DNA of 64,000 bases, from assembly GCA_029262795.1 (NCBI GenBank), contig JAJCYT010000034.1, forward strand, positions 124,001 through 188,000, read 5' to 3'. The position numbers and the translations under genes were made by a program. The notes below the pieces were generated by a model. It saw nothing but the letters and a program-made list of their open reading frames with translations. It was not told the DNA's origin and did not search any database. Origin of the DNA: Candidatus Fraserbacteria bacterium (GTDB lineage: Bacteria; Bipolaricaulota; Bipolaricaulia; RBG-16-55-9; JAJCYT01). Shown here one piece after another: positions 39,191 through 48,888 of this stretch (positions are counted from its first letter, which is position 1; each line of letters opens with the position of its first letter).

Positions 39191-40255
39191 ATGCCTGAAT
39201 TTACCAAACATCTCGACCAGAAGAAATTGTCTCAGATATTTCGTCGCTTTGGTGAGTTGGAGTGTAAGGGGGCATCTCCTCTTTATGAAACGCTGTCCTT
39301 GGCTGTGTCAGGTGATTCAGACTTGTTGGTACTGGCCAGCCATGTTCGTGAGGGTCAACCCATTCCTAACATGCTGTTTGCATCGGCACAGGCTCTATTG
39401 CTGGAAGATCGATCTAATGGCAAACAGCTTGCCGCGTTTTACCCCAACTTTACGAACACACCAATGCCTCCAACGGATGCTTTTCCAGTGTTTCGATCTT
39501 TTTGTCTGGATCATGCGGACGCGATCAAAAAACACTTGAAAACTCGGTTGGTGCAAACCAATGAAGTTGGCCGATGTGCCTGCCTTTGGCCTGCCATAGC
39601 TAATATCGGGAAGCAACATGATCAACCCTTGGTCCTTATCGAAATGGGTGCCAGTGCTGGATTGAATCTGTTGGGTGATCAATATAGCTATCAATACGAT
39701 ACAGACATTCATTGGGGTGTGGATAGCCCTGTGCACTTGCAAACCAAGCTTCGCGGTTCCATCCGCCCGCCACTGACAAACATGCCTGAGATTGCGAATC
39801 GCATTGGCATTGATCTCCATCCCGTTGATGTGACCAACGAAGAAGACATGCGCTGGCTGCAAGCGCTTATCTGGCCAGAGAATGTGGAGCGACACCAACG
39901 GTTTGAAGCTGCGGTTCAAGTTGTTCGAAAAAATCCACCTGATCTTGTTGCCGGAGATGTGGTTGAACAATTACCAGCGTTGCTGGAACACATTCCTGAA
40001 AATGTGCCTTTGGTTGCCTTTCACTCTTTTTCGATGAACCAGTGGCCTCAATCTGTTCGAGAAGGTGTGGCAGCCATGATGCACGAAGCAGGACAAACAC
40101 GTGACCTGTATCGTCTTTCTTTAGAAGCCGTTGCAACAGGCCAGCCCCAGCTGGAACAAACCCAGTGGATCAATGGAATGCCCAAAATCGAATTACTGGC
40201 CACCTGTGAGCCACACGGACGTTGGCTTGAGTGGAACTCTATCCCAGAGATTTAA
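39191..40255 (+). CDS. DUF2332 protein
   Basis: A 354-residue protein of the DUF2332 family, function unknown. Typical segments are RFGELECKGASPLYETLSLA at the start, NEVGRCACLWPAIANIG, LVLIEMGASAGLNLLGDQY (about 152-170, a Rossmann-like glycine turn reminiscent of methyltransferases), RIGIDLHPVDVTNEEDMRWL and VAFHSFSMNQWP. ATG 39191 is chosen over TTG 39188. The gene follows the fumC relic directly and is convergent with the next gene. Confidence 0.85.
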   Translation: MPEFTKHLDQKKLSQIFRRFGELECKGASPLYETLSLAVSGDSDLLVLASHVREGQPIPNMLFASAQALLLEDRSNGKQLAAFYPNFTNTPMPPTDAFPVFRSFCLDHADAIKKHLKTRLVQTNEVGRCACLWPAIANIGKQHDQPLVLIEMGASAGLNLLGDQYSYQYDTDIHWGVDSPVHLQTKLRGSIRPPLTNMPEIANRIGIDLHPVDVTNEEDMRWLQALIWPENVERHQRFEAAVQVVRKNPPDLVAGDVVEQLPALLEHIPENVPLVAFHSFSMNQWPQSVREGVAAMMHEAGQTRDLYRLSLEAVATGQPQLEQTQWINGMPKIELLATCEPHGRWLEWNSIPEI

Positions 40256-40262
40256 TCTGGAT

Positions 40263-40871
40263 TTAGCTTTCTTCATCCTCTTCAGAATCCTCATCGCTGC
40301 TTTCAGCATCTTCGCCAAAGACATGGCCTGGGGTGGTGATCACATCTCCGTTGGACATCACGACCACGGATTCGGCAATGTGAGTGAAATCAAGTGGAGG
40401 AATGGATGTGCCATCCAAGCCAAAGAAGACATTGTTTTCATTCAGGTCGGCCAGAATGACACCGATTAGGGTGGTGGTGGAATTGCCTTTGTCGCCATCC
40501 ACATCAATGACCAAAGAGAGAATGCCGTCAATCAGTGTTTCTGTGGCATTTGAAGCAATGGCTTCCAGCGAGGTGAGTACTTCGAAATCGTCTGTAGGTC
40601 TTGCAAAATCTCCGACATCAATCATGTCTTCATTTGGATCAAAGTCTGTGATGACGTCATTGCCCAGGGTCAACGGAAAAAGATCGGCACCGCCGCCGCC
40701 CGTGATGGTGTCATCAGATTCAAAGCCCTGAAGTTTTTCAGATGCCTCTGTGCCAATAAGGGTTGCACTGACTGGATAAACGTCATCTTCTTCTTCCTGA
40801 GCAAACATTGGTAACCATGCCCCGAAACTCAAAATGGTGATCAATAGTGTAAAAAATATAGATTTTTTCAT
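40263..40871 (-). CDS. Acidic exported RTX-like protein
   Basis: 202 residues with a signal peptide (about 1-25, LPMFAQ). The body resembles the calcium-binding serralysin/RTX C-terminal module: LIGTEASEKLQGFESDDTIT, GGGGADLFPL and LGNDVITDFDPNEDMIDVGD (about 38-92). The C-terminus is very acidic (DAESSDEDSEEDEES). RTX modules often mark proteins sent out by type I secretion, but this one has an N-terminal signal and no protease domain. ATG 40871 follows GGAGAAGG. Function unknown. Confidence 0.65.
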   Translation of the reverse strand: MKKSIFFTLLITILSFGAWLPMFAQEEEDDVYPVSATLIGTEASEKLQGFESDDTITGGGGADLFPLTLGNDVITDFDPNEDMIDVGDFARPTDDFEVLTSLEAIASNATETLIDGILSLVIDVDGDKGNSTTTLIGVILADLNENNVFFGLDGTSIPPLDFTHIAESVVVMSNGDVITTPGHVFGEDAESSDEDSEEDEES

Positions 40872-41188
40872 GCCTTCTCCTTATTAAAATGGTTGGTTAG
40901 GCAAAGCATATCTGTTCATATGTGAAATGAATATGGACGGTAGAGAAAAAAGCGGTGAAAGGGTTATGAAAATTTGGTGAAACTTGAGACTTGCATGCTT
41001 TATTGACAAATTTGATTTGATCAGAGAGGAAAGAATCTCCAAATGAAAGTCTTGCCCATCTAGATTTCCATCATGAATCAACTTTTACCTAAAGAACAAC
41101 CTCGTAGAAATAGATGAAAAAAACGAGGGGCACAAGCCCCCAGAAATGTGCCCCTCGCAAAGCCAACCTTCAAGTGTTCAGGTTGTTG
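40872..41188. other. Gap before the lipoprotein gene: terminator and unassigned leader
   Basis: 317 bp. It contains the terminator of the lipoprotein operon (41117-41157) and, from 40872 to about 41100, the AT-rich leader and promoter area of the RTX-like gene. No confident boxes or further genes were seen. Confidence 0.5.
41117..41157 (-). terminator. Intrinsic terminator of the lipoprotein/PKD operon
   Basis: CGAGGGGCAC (41124-41133) pairs with GTGCCCCTCG (41148-41157) around a 14-nt loop. Read on the minus strand it is followed by seven Ts. It lies 31 bp after the lipoprotein stop. Confidence 0.9.
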
Positions 41189-41860
41189 TTAATATCGATG
41201 TGATGGCAGCTTGTCGTAGTCGACCGACAGCAGCACGCGTTCTTCCAATGAGCTGAACACTTCCACGCCTTGATCTTCAATCAACAGGCGCAGACGCAAT
41301 GTGCCGGAGCGTTTGCGGCATTGGCTGTCGAACTCAAACTCTAAATTCTTTAGTGAAAAACGGATCATTTTGTATTCGGAAAACTCGACCAGTTCTTCAG
41401 GTTGAATCACAATATCCTGTTGTCGGACGTCCAATGGGCACTGGCTGTTGTGGGTGTAATCCACACCCGTGTAGTCCACGCCGAGCAGCTTGACCGTGGT
41501 GCGATTGTGTAGATCGTTGTAGGGGTCTTTCACGCTGAAGGTGAAATCAATGTCGCCTTCCACGTCCGAGCGATACCATACGCGCAGATGCTGGCAGCGA
41601 TAGACACGCTCTGGATTGATCATTTCGCTGTGCTTGCCGTAATAGCCGCAGTGTTTTCGTGTGTCGTAGTGGTCGTCTCGATCCGTCATTTTAAAGGCAG
41701 CTCTGGCTTCCTGAACTTCAGGTGTCGGTTTGAGGGCAACGCCTGTGGGCGCGTCCACAAACTGCGTCAAATCCTGCACAAAATAAGAACACCCACTCAC
41801 GCCGAACAGGGCCACCAAAACAAACCCGAACCGTGCCAATTTTGAAAAAGTGTGTTTCAT
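41189..41860 (-). CDS. Lipoprotein, unknown function
   Basis: 223 residues with a lipoprotein signal (LVALFGVSGC, Cys about 24). The mature part shows VKDPYNDLHNRTTVKLLGVD and YDTRKHCGYYGKH, and five further cysteines. The last third is a beta-rich stretch (MIRFSLKNLEFEFDSQCRKR) with a decayed copy at 38105-38266. It starts 12 bp after the PKD gene stop, behind AAGGAGG, so the pair forms an operon closed by a terminator. No family recognised. Confidence 0.7.
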   Translation of the reverse strand: MKHTFSKLARFGFVLVALFGVSGCSYFVQDLTQFVDAPTGVALKPTPEVQEARAAFKMTDRDDHYDTRKHCGYYGKHSEMINPERVYRCQHLRVWYRSDVEGDIDFTFSVKDPYNDLHNRTTVKLLGVDYTGVDYTHNSQCPLDVRQQDIVIQPEELVEFSEYKMIRFSLKNLEFEFDSQCRKRSGTLRLRLLIEDQGVEVFSSLEERVLLSVDYDKLPSHRY

Positions 41861-41872
41861 GAGTATTCCTCC

Positions 41873-43474
41873 TTAAAGCACCAGATTGAGTTGAAACGAC
41901 AGCAACGCAAAGCTCAGTTGATACGCCACCCCAACGCTTGCCACGGGCAAGGTTTGATGGAAGCGAATCGCATCCTGATGCGAAATCGTCACGCGAGGGT
42001 GGTCACTTTTGTGTTTGCCTTCCAAGCTCAACAGGCCACCACCAAAACTGAGATGCACATTGTCCGCCACGCGATAGAGCAAGCCTGTGTTGATGAGCAT
42101 GGCAGTATCAATTTCGGTCATCACTTTTGCCTGTGGGAATGCTTTGCTCACTTGAGGGAACAGATGCGTTTGGTCGATGGTCAAGGTGTTTAGGTTGATA
42201 CCAACACCCACCATGCCCGAAAACGGCGTGTCACCAAAGCGAAAGCCCGCCGCGCCATTGGCCATTTGGAAGTTGCTGATCAATCCAAGGCCGCCAGAGA
42301 TAAACACAGGCAGGTCTTTCGTTTTCATCATGTGTGTTGGTGTGATCATCGGCTTGCCCGTCACTTGTACTTTGATGGGGTGAACGATGGCGGGAATGTG
42401 TGATCGTTCCTGCATGTATGCATCTTTCACGCGAACGATCACGGTGTGCGTACCTTGAGAAAATCCCTGTTTCCATTCCACACGAGGTTCTGTGCCGATG
42501 TGGTCGGCGATGTTGTCGCCATTGAAATCCCACTCAAATGTTAAATCCGTCTGTTCAGGGTCAATCGATTCGGAAGCGTTAAACACCACCGCTTCGCCTG
42601 CCTGAACGGTGTTACCTGCCTGTCTGGGTTCGGTAAACACCACAGGAATCGGCGCGCGATTGTCCACGTTGATGGACGTTTTCTTTTGTGCCATCTGGCT
42701 GCGCCCGAATTGATCCGTCATTTTTGCGGTCAACGTGACCTGATACGTTTGCGGCAAACTGAATTCGTAATGCACTTTTTCACCCTGCAAGCGAATTTCC
42801 TTGATGCCGGCAGAATTTTCGATTTCCCAGGTGTATTCCCAATTGGGCGTCAGGCTCGATGGCAAGTCACTGGTGGGTGAGGACAACCCTGCATCAAACA
42901 ATACATCGGACTGACTCACCAATTGATCGTTGGGCGTCATGCGAAAATCGGCCATCACTTCTGGCAAATTTGGCAAACTCACTTCCACCGTTTTGCGTTC
43001 CACATGGCGGTGGAAGATGCGATTGGCATCCACAATTTCCACAGTCAGTGTGGCCGTATAGGTGCCAGGCTGTTCGTAGCGGTGGTTGATTTGTGAGCCT
43101 GTGGCCGTCATGTTGTCACCAAAAGACCAGACGTAATCAATCTCGCGGATTAATTCAGCATCCACACTCGACATCGAGGCTTCAAATGAAATAGGATCGC
43201 CTAATTGAACCTGACTGGCCGCAGAAATGTCGAAATCTATACCCAGATCGGCCACATCAAAATCTTCGGTTTGAGCAATTTCCTGATCTGATTCTCCGCT
43301 TGATGTGTTTCGTTGAGCACTATTGGCGGTCGATTTGTTGGTAGGTTGACCTGTAATTTCTAAATCATCAATATTTGGAACAGAAGGTGGGTTGTTGTTA
43401 AAAATAGCAACACCCATGCCAATGGTCACCGTCAAAGCGGCGCCGGCAAATAAAACTCTCATCCAAGGCTGCAT
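41873..43474 (-). CDS. Exported PKD-domain protein with beta-rich C-terminus
   Basis: 533 residues with an N-terminal membrane segment (about 5-25) and a low-complexity linker. Three or so PKD/Ig-like domains follow between about 85 and 390 (LIREIDYVWSFGDNMTATGS, VVFNASESIDPEQTDLTFEW). The final 140 residues (GFRFGDTPFSGMVGVGINLN, VHLSFGGGLLSLEG) alternate like short outer-membrane-barrel strands and end in the hydrophobic LLSFQLNLVL, as outer-membrane proteins often do. The PKD wording resembles that of the 965-residue protein in the fibre operon. Possibly an outer-membrane anchor for surface structures. ATG 43474 follows AAAGGAG. Confidence 0.65.
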   Translation of the reverse strand: MQPWMRVLFAGAALTVTIGMGVAIFNNNPPSVPNIDDLEITGQPTNKSTANSAQRNTSSGESDQEIAQTEDFDVADLGIDFDISAASQVQLGDPISFEASMSSVDAELIREIDYVWSFGDNMTATGSQINHRYEQPGTYTATLTVEIVDANRIFHRHVERKTVEVSLPNLPEVMADFRMTPNDQLVSQSDVLFDAGLSSPTSDLPSSLTPNWEYTWEIENSAGIKEIRLQGEKVHYEFSLPQTYQVTLTAKMTDQFGRSQMAQKKTSINVDNRAPIPVVFTEPRQAGNTVQAGEAVVFNASESIDPEQTDLTFEWDFNGDNIADHIGTEPRVEWKQGFSQGTHTVIVRVKDAYMQERSHIPAIVHPIKVQVTGKPMITPTHMMKTKDLPVFISGGLGLISNFQMANGAAGFRFGDTPFSGMVGVGINLNTLTIDQTHLFPQVSKAFPQAKVMTEIDTAMLINTGLLYRVADNVHLSFGGGLLSLEGKHKSDHPRVTISHQDAIRFHQTLPVASVGVAYQLSFALLSFQLNLVL

Positions 43475-43728
43475 GTCTCATCTCCTTTGAGTGACGTGCT
43501 TTAACTCCTTGGCATGGTAAACCTAGCAATAGGTGTGCGCCTAGGGCGCGGTATTCAATTGTAAATAAATGGAAATACTAGACGTCGCTGTACGCAGAAT
43601 TGCTTCACCCCTCTCTCTCACTTAAACCTGTCCTCGCAGGCTTTTCTCCCCGAAACAAAGCTGCCCCAGCTTTTTCCTTAACCCGATGTCAACGTCGGGA
43701 GTTTAACACCACCACTATATATAACTTT

Positions 43729-44742
43729 TTAGGCGTTTGTAAACTGTTGGCTGGCTAACAACATTTCAGAATTGGCCAAAAGCGCCTGCTCAACAACGGT
43801 TTCGATTTCTTTGATACTCGAAGTCTGTATCAGTTCTGCCCGAAGGCTGCTGGCTTTGTAAAAATCCTTAACATAAGCGGCCAAATGCTTGCGGATGGCG
43901 GCAAAAACAATCAAGTCTGTGTACAGCGAATCAAACAATCGAGCATGTTCAAGCATCACGCCGAGCACGGTTTCCATCGACAAATTTGATTTGGAAATTT
44001 CTGGATTAAAGCACCAGGGGTTGCCAATGACTGCCCGTCCCAGCATTACCCCGTCTATACCATGAAGCTCACATTTTTCATCAAGTTGATCCAGGGTATA
44101 CACATCCCCATTGCCGATAATGGGCGTTTGATACGAATGCGCCATTTCTGCAATATCTGAGGCCAGTTCCCAGTGAGCTTCCACTTTGGACATTTCCTTT
44201 TTGGTTCTGAGATGCACGATGAGGGCTGCCACATCCTGCTCCAAAATAGCGGGCAGCCAGGATTGATATTCAATCTCGGAAAACCCAAGGCGTGTTTTAA
44301 CCGAAACAGGCAAATCTCCCGCACCTTCTTTGGAAGCCTGAATAATTTCTTTGGCAATTTCTGGAAACTTGATTAAGCCCGATCCTGCATTCTGCTTCAA
44401 CACATTATGATCGGGACACCCCATATTGATGTCAATGCCATCGAAACCCAACTCCACAGCAAGTTTGGCAGAATGATAAAAATTCTCCGGTTTCGCACCG
44501 AAAAATTGGGCCACGATAGGACGCTCACTTTCGTCATACCACAAGTGAGGCAGCAAATTGTCACGCCCAGGCGAACACAATCCGTCACACGGCACAAACT
44601 GCGTATACATCACATCAGGTTTTCCATATTTGGCAATCATGCGCCGAAACGCCGCATCCGTGATATTGGCCATCGGTGCCAGCACGGACAACGGTTTTTC
44701 AGACTGCCAAAAATTATTCTTTATTTCTTTCATCTCAATCAT
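43729..44742 (-). CDS. tRNA-dihydrouridine synthase family protein
   Basis: A 337-residue FMN enzyme of the Dus family that reduces uridines in tRNA D-loops. Seen are LSVLAPMANITDAAFRRMI (TIM-barrel start), MGCPDHNVLKQNAGSGLIKF with the catalytic Cys in GCP (about 107), VSVKTRLGF, LIVHLRTKKEMSK, IIGNGDVYTLDQL and GVMLGRAVIGNPW. Length is usual. The residue set is divergent from E. coli DusA/B/C, so the exact tRNA position is not assigned. ATG 44742 or 44733 may be the start; no strong ribosome site. Confidence 0.88.
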   Translation of the reverse strand: MIEMKEIKNNFWQSEKPLSVLAPMANITDAAFRRMIAKYGKPDVMYTQFVPCDGLCSPGRDNLLPHLWYDESERPIVAQFFGAKPENFYHSAKLAVELGFDGIDINMGCPDHNVLKQNAGSGLIKFPEIAKEIIQASKEGAGDLPVSVKTRLGFSEIEYQSWLPAILEQDVAALIVHLRTKKEMSKVEAHWELASDIAEMAHSYQTPIIGNGDVYTLDQLDEKCELHGIDGVMLGRAVIGNPWCFNPEISKSNLSMETVLGVMLEHARLFDSLYTDLIVFAAIRKHLAAYVKDFYKASSLRAELIQTSSIKEIETVVEQALLANSEMLLASQQFTNA

Positions 44743-44781
44743 CCATCCAATTGGGTGGATACATTATATCAAGCAAAATAG

Positions 44782-44822
44782 AAAAAGGGCTTGCGATTCA
44801 TTCAAAATAACCGCAAGCCCTT
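44782..44822 (-). terminator. Intrinsic terminator after fhs
   Basis: AAGGGCTTGCG (44785-44795) pairs perfectly with CGCAAGCCCTT (44812-44822). On the minus strand it is followed by five Ts. It starts 26 bp after the fhs stop. Confidence 0.9.
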
Positions 44823-44847
44823 CACTTCAATTTAGGATTGGATTGGT

Positions 44848-46533
44848 TTAGAACAAGCCAGTGATCTTCCCACTGTCATCAATGTCCATATGGATTGAAG
44901 ACGGCTCTTTGCCCAACCCAGGCATGGTCATCACATCGCCTGCCAAGGCGACGAGGAAGCCTGCACCCGCCGAAGCATAAATGTCGTTGATCGTCAGCGT
45001 CCAGCCTGTCGGCGCACCTTTCAATGCGGAATCGTCACTGATGGAGTGGAAGGTTTTGGCCATACAGATTGGCATTTTATCCAAACCAGAAGCTTCCAGT
45101 TGCTTGATGCCACGTTTGGCTTTGCCAACAATTTCAACGCCATCGGCCCCGTAATAATCTTTTGCCAAAATGTTGAGTTTGTCCATGATGGGCAGTTGAT
45201 CGTCATAAAGCGGTTTGTAATTGGCTGGTTTTTCTTCCAGCGTTTGAATCACTTTTTCAGCGAGTTCTGCACCGCCTTCGCCGCCTCTAGCCCACACGTT
45301 CGATTCTGCTGCCAGCACGCCCATGGATTCGCAATGTTTAATGACGGCGGCAATTTCAGCGTCCGTATCTTCAGGTCGACGGTTGACGGATACCACACAA
45401 GGCACACCGAATTTTTCCAAATTCGTAAGGTGCTTGTCTAAGTTCGAAAAGCCCTTTTCAACCGCGTCCACGTTTTCTTTGGCAAGCTCGTCCATTTTCA
45501 CCGGCCACATGTTGAGACCATGCATCTTCAGTGCACGAATCGTGGCAACCACCACCGTGGCGGCTGGTTTCAAATTGCCCTGACGGCAAACGATGTTAAA
45601 GAATTTTTCAGCACCCAAGTCTGCGCCAAAGCCCGTTTCAGTCACCACGTAATCAGCCAGTTTAAGCGCCATCCTGTCTGCCACCAATGTGTTGTGCCCA
45701 TGAGCAATATTGGCAAATGGCCCACCATGAACAAATGCAGGGTTATGCTCAAGCGTTTGCACAAAGTTTGGTTTAATGGCCTCTTTCAACAGCAACGTCA
45801 TTGCGCCCTGAGCTTTTAAATCTTTCGCGGTGATTGGTTTGCCATCTCGATTGTAAGCCACAATCATGCGGCCCAGCCGTGCTTTGAGGTCCATAAAGTC
45901 ACTTGCCAGACAAAGAATTGCCATGATCTCCGAAGCCACCGTGATCATGAATCCATCCTGACGCGGGATGCCGTGAATGCGTCCGCCCATGCCCACCACG
46001 ATATTGCGCAGGGCGCGGTCATTCATGTCCACAACACGCTTCCACACGATGTTGTTCACATCTACGTCGAGTTCATTGCCATGAAAAATATGAGCATCCA
46101 GCATCGCGGACAACAACATGTGAGCGGCGGTAATGGCGTGCATATCGCCCGTAAAGTGAATGTTGATGTCTTCCATCGGCAGCACCTGTGCATAGCCACC
46201 ACCGGCAGCCCCGCCTTTGATGCCGAACACAGGACCGAGCGAAGGTTGTCGCACGGCGGTAAATGTCTTTTTACCGATGTAGTTCATCGACTGACCCAGC
46301 CCGACTGTGGTCACCGTTTTGCCCTCACCCATCGGTGTGGGCGACATGGCGGTTACCATAATCAGCTTTCCATCAGGCTTATCCTTGAGACGATCCAAAA
46401 GTGAGAGTTCCACCTTGGCTTTGTAATTGCCATACAACTGAAGCTCATCAGGCTCAATGCCGATGGCTTCAGCCACTTCCAAAATAGGCTTCATCGTTGC
46501 CGCTTGTGCAATTTCAATATCAGATTTGACCAT
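44848..46533 (-). CDS. fhs: Formate-tetrahydrofolate ligase
   Basis: A 561-residue ATP-dependent enzyme that makes 10-formyl-THF from formate. Seen are the ATP-binding loop TAMSPTPMGEGKTVTTVGLG (about 60-79), FGIKGGAAGGGYAQV, NIHFTGDMHAI, TETGFGADLGAEKF and the C-terminal GDVMTMPGLGKEPSS. ATG 46533 lies 8 bp after GGAGG; a frame start at 46548 is rejected. Together with the nearby SolA-type oxidase and MetH it points to active one-carbon metabolism. The terminator downstream closes the unit. Confidence 0.96.
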   Translation of the reverse strand: MVKSDIEIAQAATMKPILEVAEAIGIEPDELQLYGNYKAKVELSLLDRLKDKPDGKLIMVTAMSPTPMGEGKTVTTVGLGQSMNYIGKKTFTAVRQPSLGPVFGIKGGAAGGGYAQVLPMEDINIHFTGDMHAITAAHMLLSAMLDAHIFHGNELDVDVNNIVWKRVVDMNDRALRNIVVGMGGRIHGIPRQDGFMITVASEIMAILCLASDFMDLKARLGRMIVAYNRDGKPITAKDLKAQGAMTLLLKEAIKPNFVQTLEHNPAFVHGGPFANIAHGHNTLVADRMALKLADYVVTETGFGADLGAEKFFNIVCRQGNLKPAATVVVATIRALKMHGLNMWPVKMDELAKENVDAVEKGFSNLDKHLTNLEKFGVPCVVSVNRRPEDTDAEIAAVIKHCESMGVLAAESNVWARGGEGGAELAEKVIQTLEEKPANYKPLYDDQLPIMDKLNILAKDYYGADGVEIVGKAKRGIKQLEASGLDKMPICMAKTFHSISDDSALKGAPTGWTLTINDIYASAGAGFLVALAGDVMTMPGLGKEPSSIHMDIDDSGKITGLF

Positions 46534-46559
46534 TGTTTCAACCTCCAAGCAATTGACAC

Positions 46560-46573
46560 GCTTTTATAAAAGC
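46560..46573. promoter_or_regulatory. Perfect 14-bp palindrome upstream of fhs
   Basis: GCTTTTATAAAAGC, 27 bp before the fhs start, contains a TATAAA that may serve as -10. It may be an operator; no fitting -35 was found. Confidence 0.3.
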
Positions 46574-46593
46574 ATTTTTGAGATAAATTTATT

Positions 46594-46662
46594 GAATACT
46601 TCAATCCCCCAACCCCCCTTTAGATAAAGGGGGCTACGATTGGGCTGCGTGTATTTGTTCTG
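46594..46662 (+). repeat. Dispersed hairpin repeat, copy E
   Basis: ATACTTCAATCCCCCAACCC, then CCCTTTAGATAAAGGGGGCT and ACGATTGGGCTGCGTGTATT. Short form, same element as copies A and D in opposite orientation. It lies between the oxidoreductase gene and fhs. Confidence 0.72.
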
Positions 46663-46771
46663 TCTTTCGGTACATTGTTCTTTGCCAAGTCTTTCTGTAT
46701 TTACTTTCAGAAAGAAGCTAAATTCATTAGCTGGCGGTAGCCACATAAAAAAGTGGTAGCCATATAAAACT

Positions 46772-48841
46772 TTAAATCTCTAAGCCCATGGCCTCGGCCA
46801 CCAGCTCCGCAATATCTTTATCCTGCAAGTCGGATTCTTTTGCACCCAGGCCATCTTCCATCATGGTCATGCAGAATGGGCAAGCCGATGCCACCAATCC
46901 TGATTTTCCATTTTTATTTGCGGCCAGGGTTTCTTCAGCCTGTTGAACGCGGTTTTCATTGACGCGTTTTCCAGGTTCTTCCTCAATCCACATCATTCCG
47001 CCGCCTGCACCACAGCACATGCCGCGTTCGCGGTTGCGCTTCATTTCGACCAATTCGACGCCTGGAATCTTTTTCAGAATATCCCGCGGCTGATCAAAAA
47101 TGTTGTTGTGGCGTCCCAGATAACAGGAATCGTGATAGGTGATCACATGCTCCAATGAATGTGTCATCTCAATTCTGCCATCATCCAAAAGCGACTTGAT
47201 CATCTCAGTATGATGCACCACCTGATAACTACCACCGTAATCAGGGTATTCGTTCTTAATCGTGTTAAAACAATGCGGACACAGCGTCAGCACATTTTTA
47301 AACGAATAGTTTTTCATGATCTCCACGTTCATCTCAGCCTGAATCTGATACAGATATTCATGCCCAATTCGACGTGCAGGATCACCCGTGCAGGCTTCTT
47401 CTTCGCCAAGCACGGCAAATGAAACGCCAGCCGCCTCAAGAATCCTGACCACACTTCGAGCAATCTTCTGGTTGCGTGGATCAAACGCCGCCGAACAGCC
47501 GACCCAAAACAAGTAATCAACTTTTTCTCCAGCTGCTTCCACCTCGGCCATCGTTTTGATCTCAAGCCCTTTGGCCCAGTCTAAACGTGAAGATGGATGC
47601 TGATTCCACGGATTGCCGCGTTTTTCCATACCTGCAAAAATTTCAGCATAAGTTTCTGGATATTTGTCCTGAATCATTACTTCATTTCGACGCAATTCCA
47701 AAATTTTGTTTAACGGATCAATGTAAACCGGACACGCATCCACACACGCCATACAGGTGGTGCAGGCCCAGATTTCTTCAGGCGAAATAGACGCTTCGAG
47801 AATGCGCTTGCTTTCCTGTGCTTTGCCGAACGCCGGAATTTCTGCATTCACCTGATCCCGTAAGTTGACGATGATATTTCGGGGTGACAGCAATTTGCCC
47901 GAAAGGTTGGCAGGGCAATTGATTTCACAACGTCCACATTCGGTACAGCTTGCCAAATCTAAAAGATCTTTACGCGTTAAATCAGCAATCGTTTCGAAGC
48001 CAAGCACGGTTTCATTTTCAAAAGCAGCTTCCACATCCACAGGGGCCAAGCGGCCTTGATCACGCATGTCTTTGAAAAATAAATTGAAAGCGGCGGTCAG
48101 GATGTGACTTACCTTGGGTGCGTAAGGCAAATAAGTAATCCAGCCAAACGCAATGATGGCATGGAACCACCAAATGCCTTTATGCATGGCGAGTAAAGTT
48201 TCGAGACTCAATCCTTGAAGCAAACTGGCAATCGTAAATCCAACAGGCGACCAGGCAGGATTGTAAGCCAACTCGTTTGATGTGGCAGCCAAGCGAATGC
48301 CCTCCACCACAAACCCTGTGATGCCGATGACGAGCAATGAAACGGGCAGAATTAGGTCCGTGGACGTCCAGCGCAGTTGAGGCTTTTTGATCGCATAGCG
48401 ACGCACCAGGGCAACGATTAGGCCGATAATAAACAATGCGCCCATCGTGTCCAGAATCAACTCATAGCCGAGGAAAAAATTGCCGTACCAGAAGCCGCGT
48501 TCCCAACCTAATAATTTTTGAAAGAAGTCATATTCCAGCGCCACAATGAGGGTGCCAATAAACAATGCGATAAAGCCCCACATGATGAATAAGTGCATCA
48601 TGCCAGCTAATGAATGATTGCGTTTAATACTGCGGTTGGCGGCTATGTTTCCGAGTGTACTGCCGAGTGTAGACCAGGCATGGCTCAGAGAAAATACAAC
48701 TTTTTTGCCAGACAAAATACGCTTGATGTGGATGTAAACGCCATAAATTAAGGTCAGTGTGGCAACCGCAGCCAAGCCGAAAAAGATGCCTTCACCGATG
48801 GGTGATACGTTCCAAAAAACTTCTCGAGTAACCCGCTCCAT
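46772..48841 (-). CDS. NarI/HdrD-type membrane Fe-S oxidoreductase
   Basis: 689 residues. The N-terminal third (about 1-280) has six or so membrane helices with His residues, like the haem-b NarI subunit. Two [4Fe-4S] motifs follow: [12 protein letters not shown] (about 297) and [12 protein letters not shown] (about 360). The C-terminal half holds two CCG-type cysteine domains ([17 protein letters not shown] about 520, [10 protein letters not shown] about 613, [11 protein letters not shown] about 653), as in HdrD/GlpC. Such proteins pass electrons between soluble donors (often ETF) and quinone. No etfAB is in the window; the acyl-CoA dehydrogenase at 55680 would need an ETF. The gene lies 47 bp after the SolA-type oxidase gene. 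Confidence 0.88.
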   Translation of the reverse strand: MERVTREVFWNVSPIGEGIFFGLAAVATLTLIYGVYIHIKRILSGKKVVFSLSHAWSTLGSTLGNIAANRSIKRNHSLAGMMHLFIMWGFIALFIGTLIVALEYDFFQKLLGWERGFWYGNFFLGYELILDTMGALFIIGLIVALVRRYAIKKPQLRWTSTDLILPVSLLVIGITGFVVEGIRLAATSNELAYNPAWSPVGFTIASLLQGLSLETLLAMHKGIWWFHAIIAFGWITYLPYAPKVSHILTAAFNLFFKDMRDQGRLAPVDVEAAFENETVLGFETIADLTRKDLLDLASCTECGRCEINCPANLSGKLLSPRNIIVNLRDQVNAEIPAFGKAQESKRILEASISPEEIWACTTCMACVDACPVYIDPLNKILELRRNEVMIQDKYPETYAEIFAGMEKRGNPWNQHPSSRLDWAKGLEIKTMAEVEAAGEKVDYLFWVGCSAAFDPRNQKIARSVVRILEAAGVSFAVLGEEEACTGDPARRIGHEYLYQIQAEMNVEIMKNYSFKNVLTLCPHCFNTIKNEYPDYGGSYQVVHHTEMIKSLLDDGRIEMTHSLEHVITYHDSCYLGRHNNIFDQPRDILKKIPGVELVEMKRNRERGMCCGAGGGMMWIEEEPGKRVNENRVQQAEETLAANKNGKSGLVASACPFCMTMMEDGLGAKESDLQDKDIAELVAEAMGLEI

Positions 48842-48888
48842 AGTGGGGTTACTTTAGTCGATAGGCTTTGAGCTTCGCAAGTTGTTTT

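Noticed and set aside
43488-43553. Plus-strand sequence resembling part of a c-di-GMP-I (GEMM) riboswitch, with GGTAAACC and a GCAA loop (ACCTA-GCAA-TAGGT).
   Set aside because: The ACGCAAAGCC core and the second helix are missing, and no gene follows on that strand. The rest of the 43475-43728 gap shows only a weak CCCGA/TCGGG hairpin.
2806-46662. The dispersed repeats as insertion sequences.
   Set aside because: Copies are only 60-90 bp, contain no ORF, and no transposase is present in the window.
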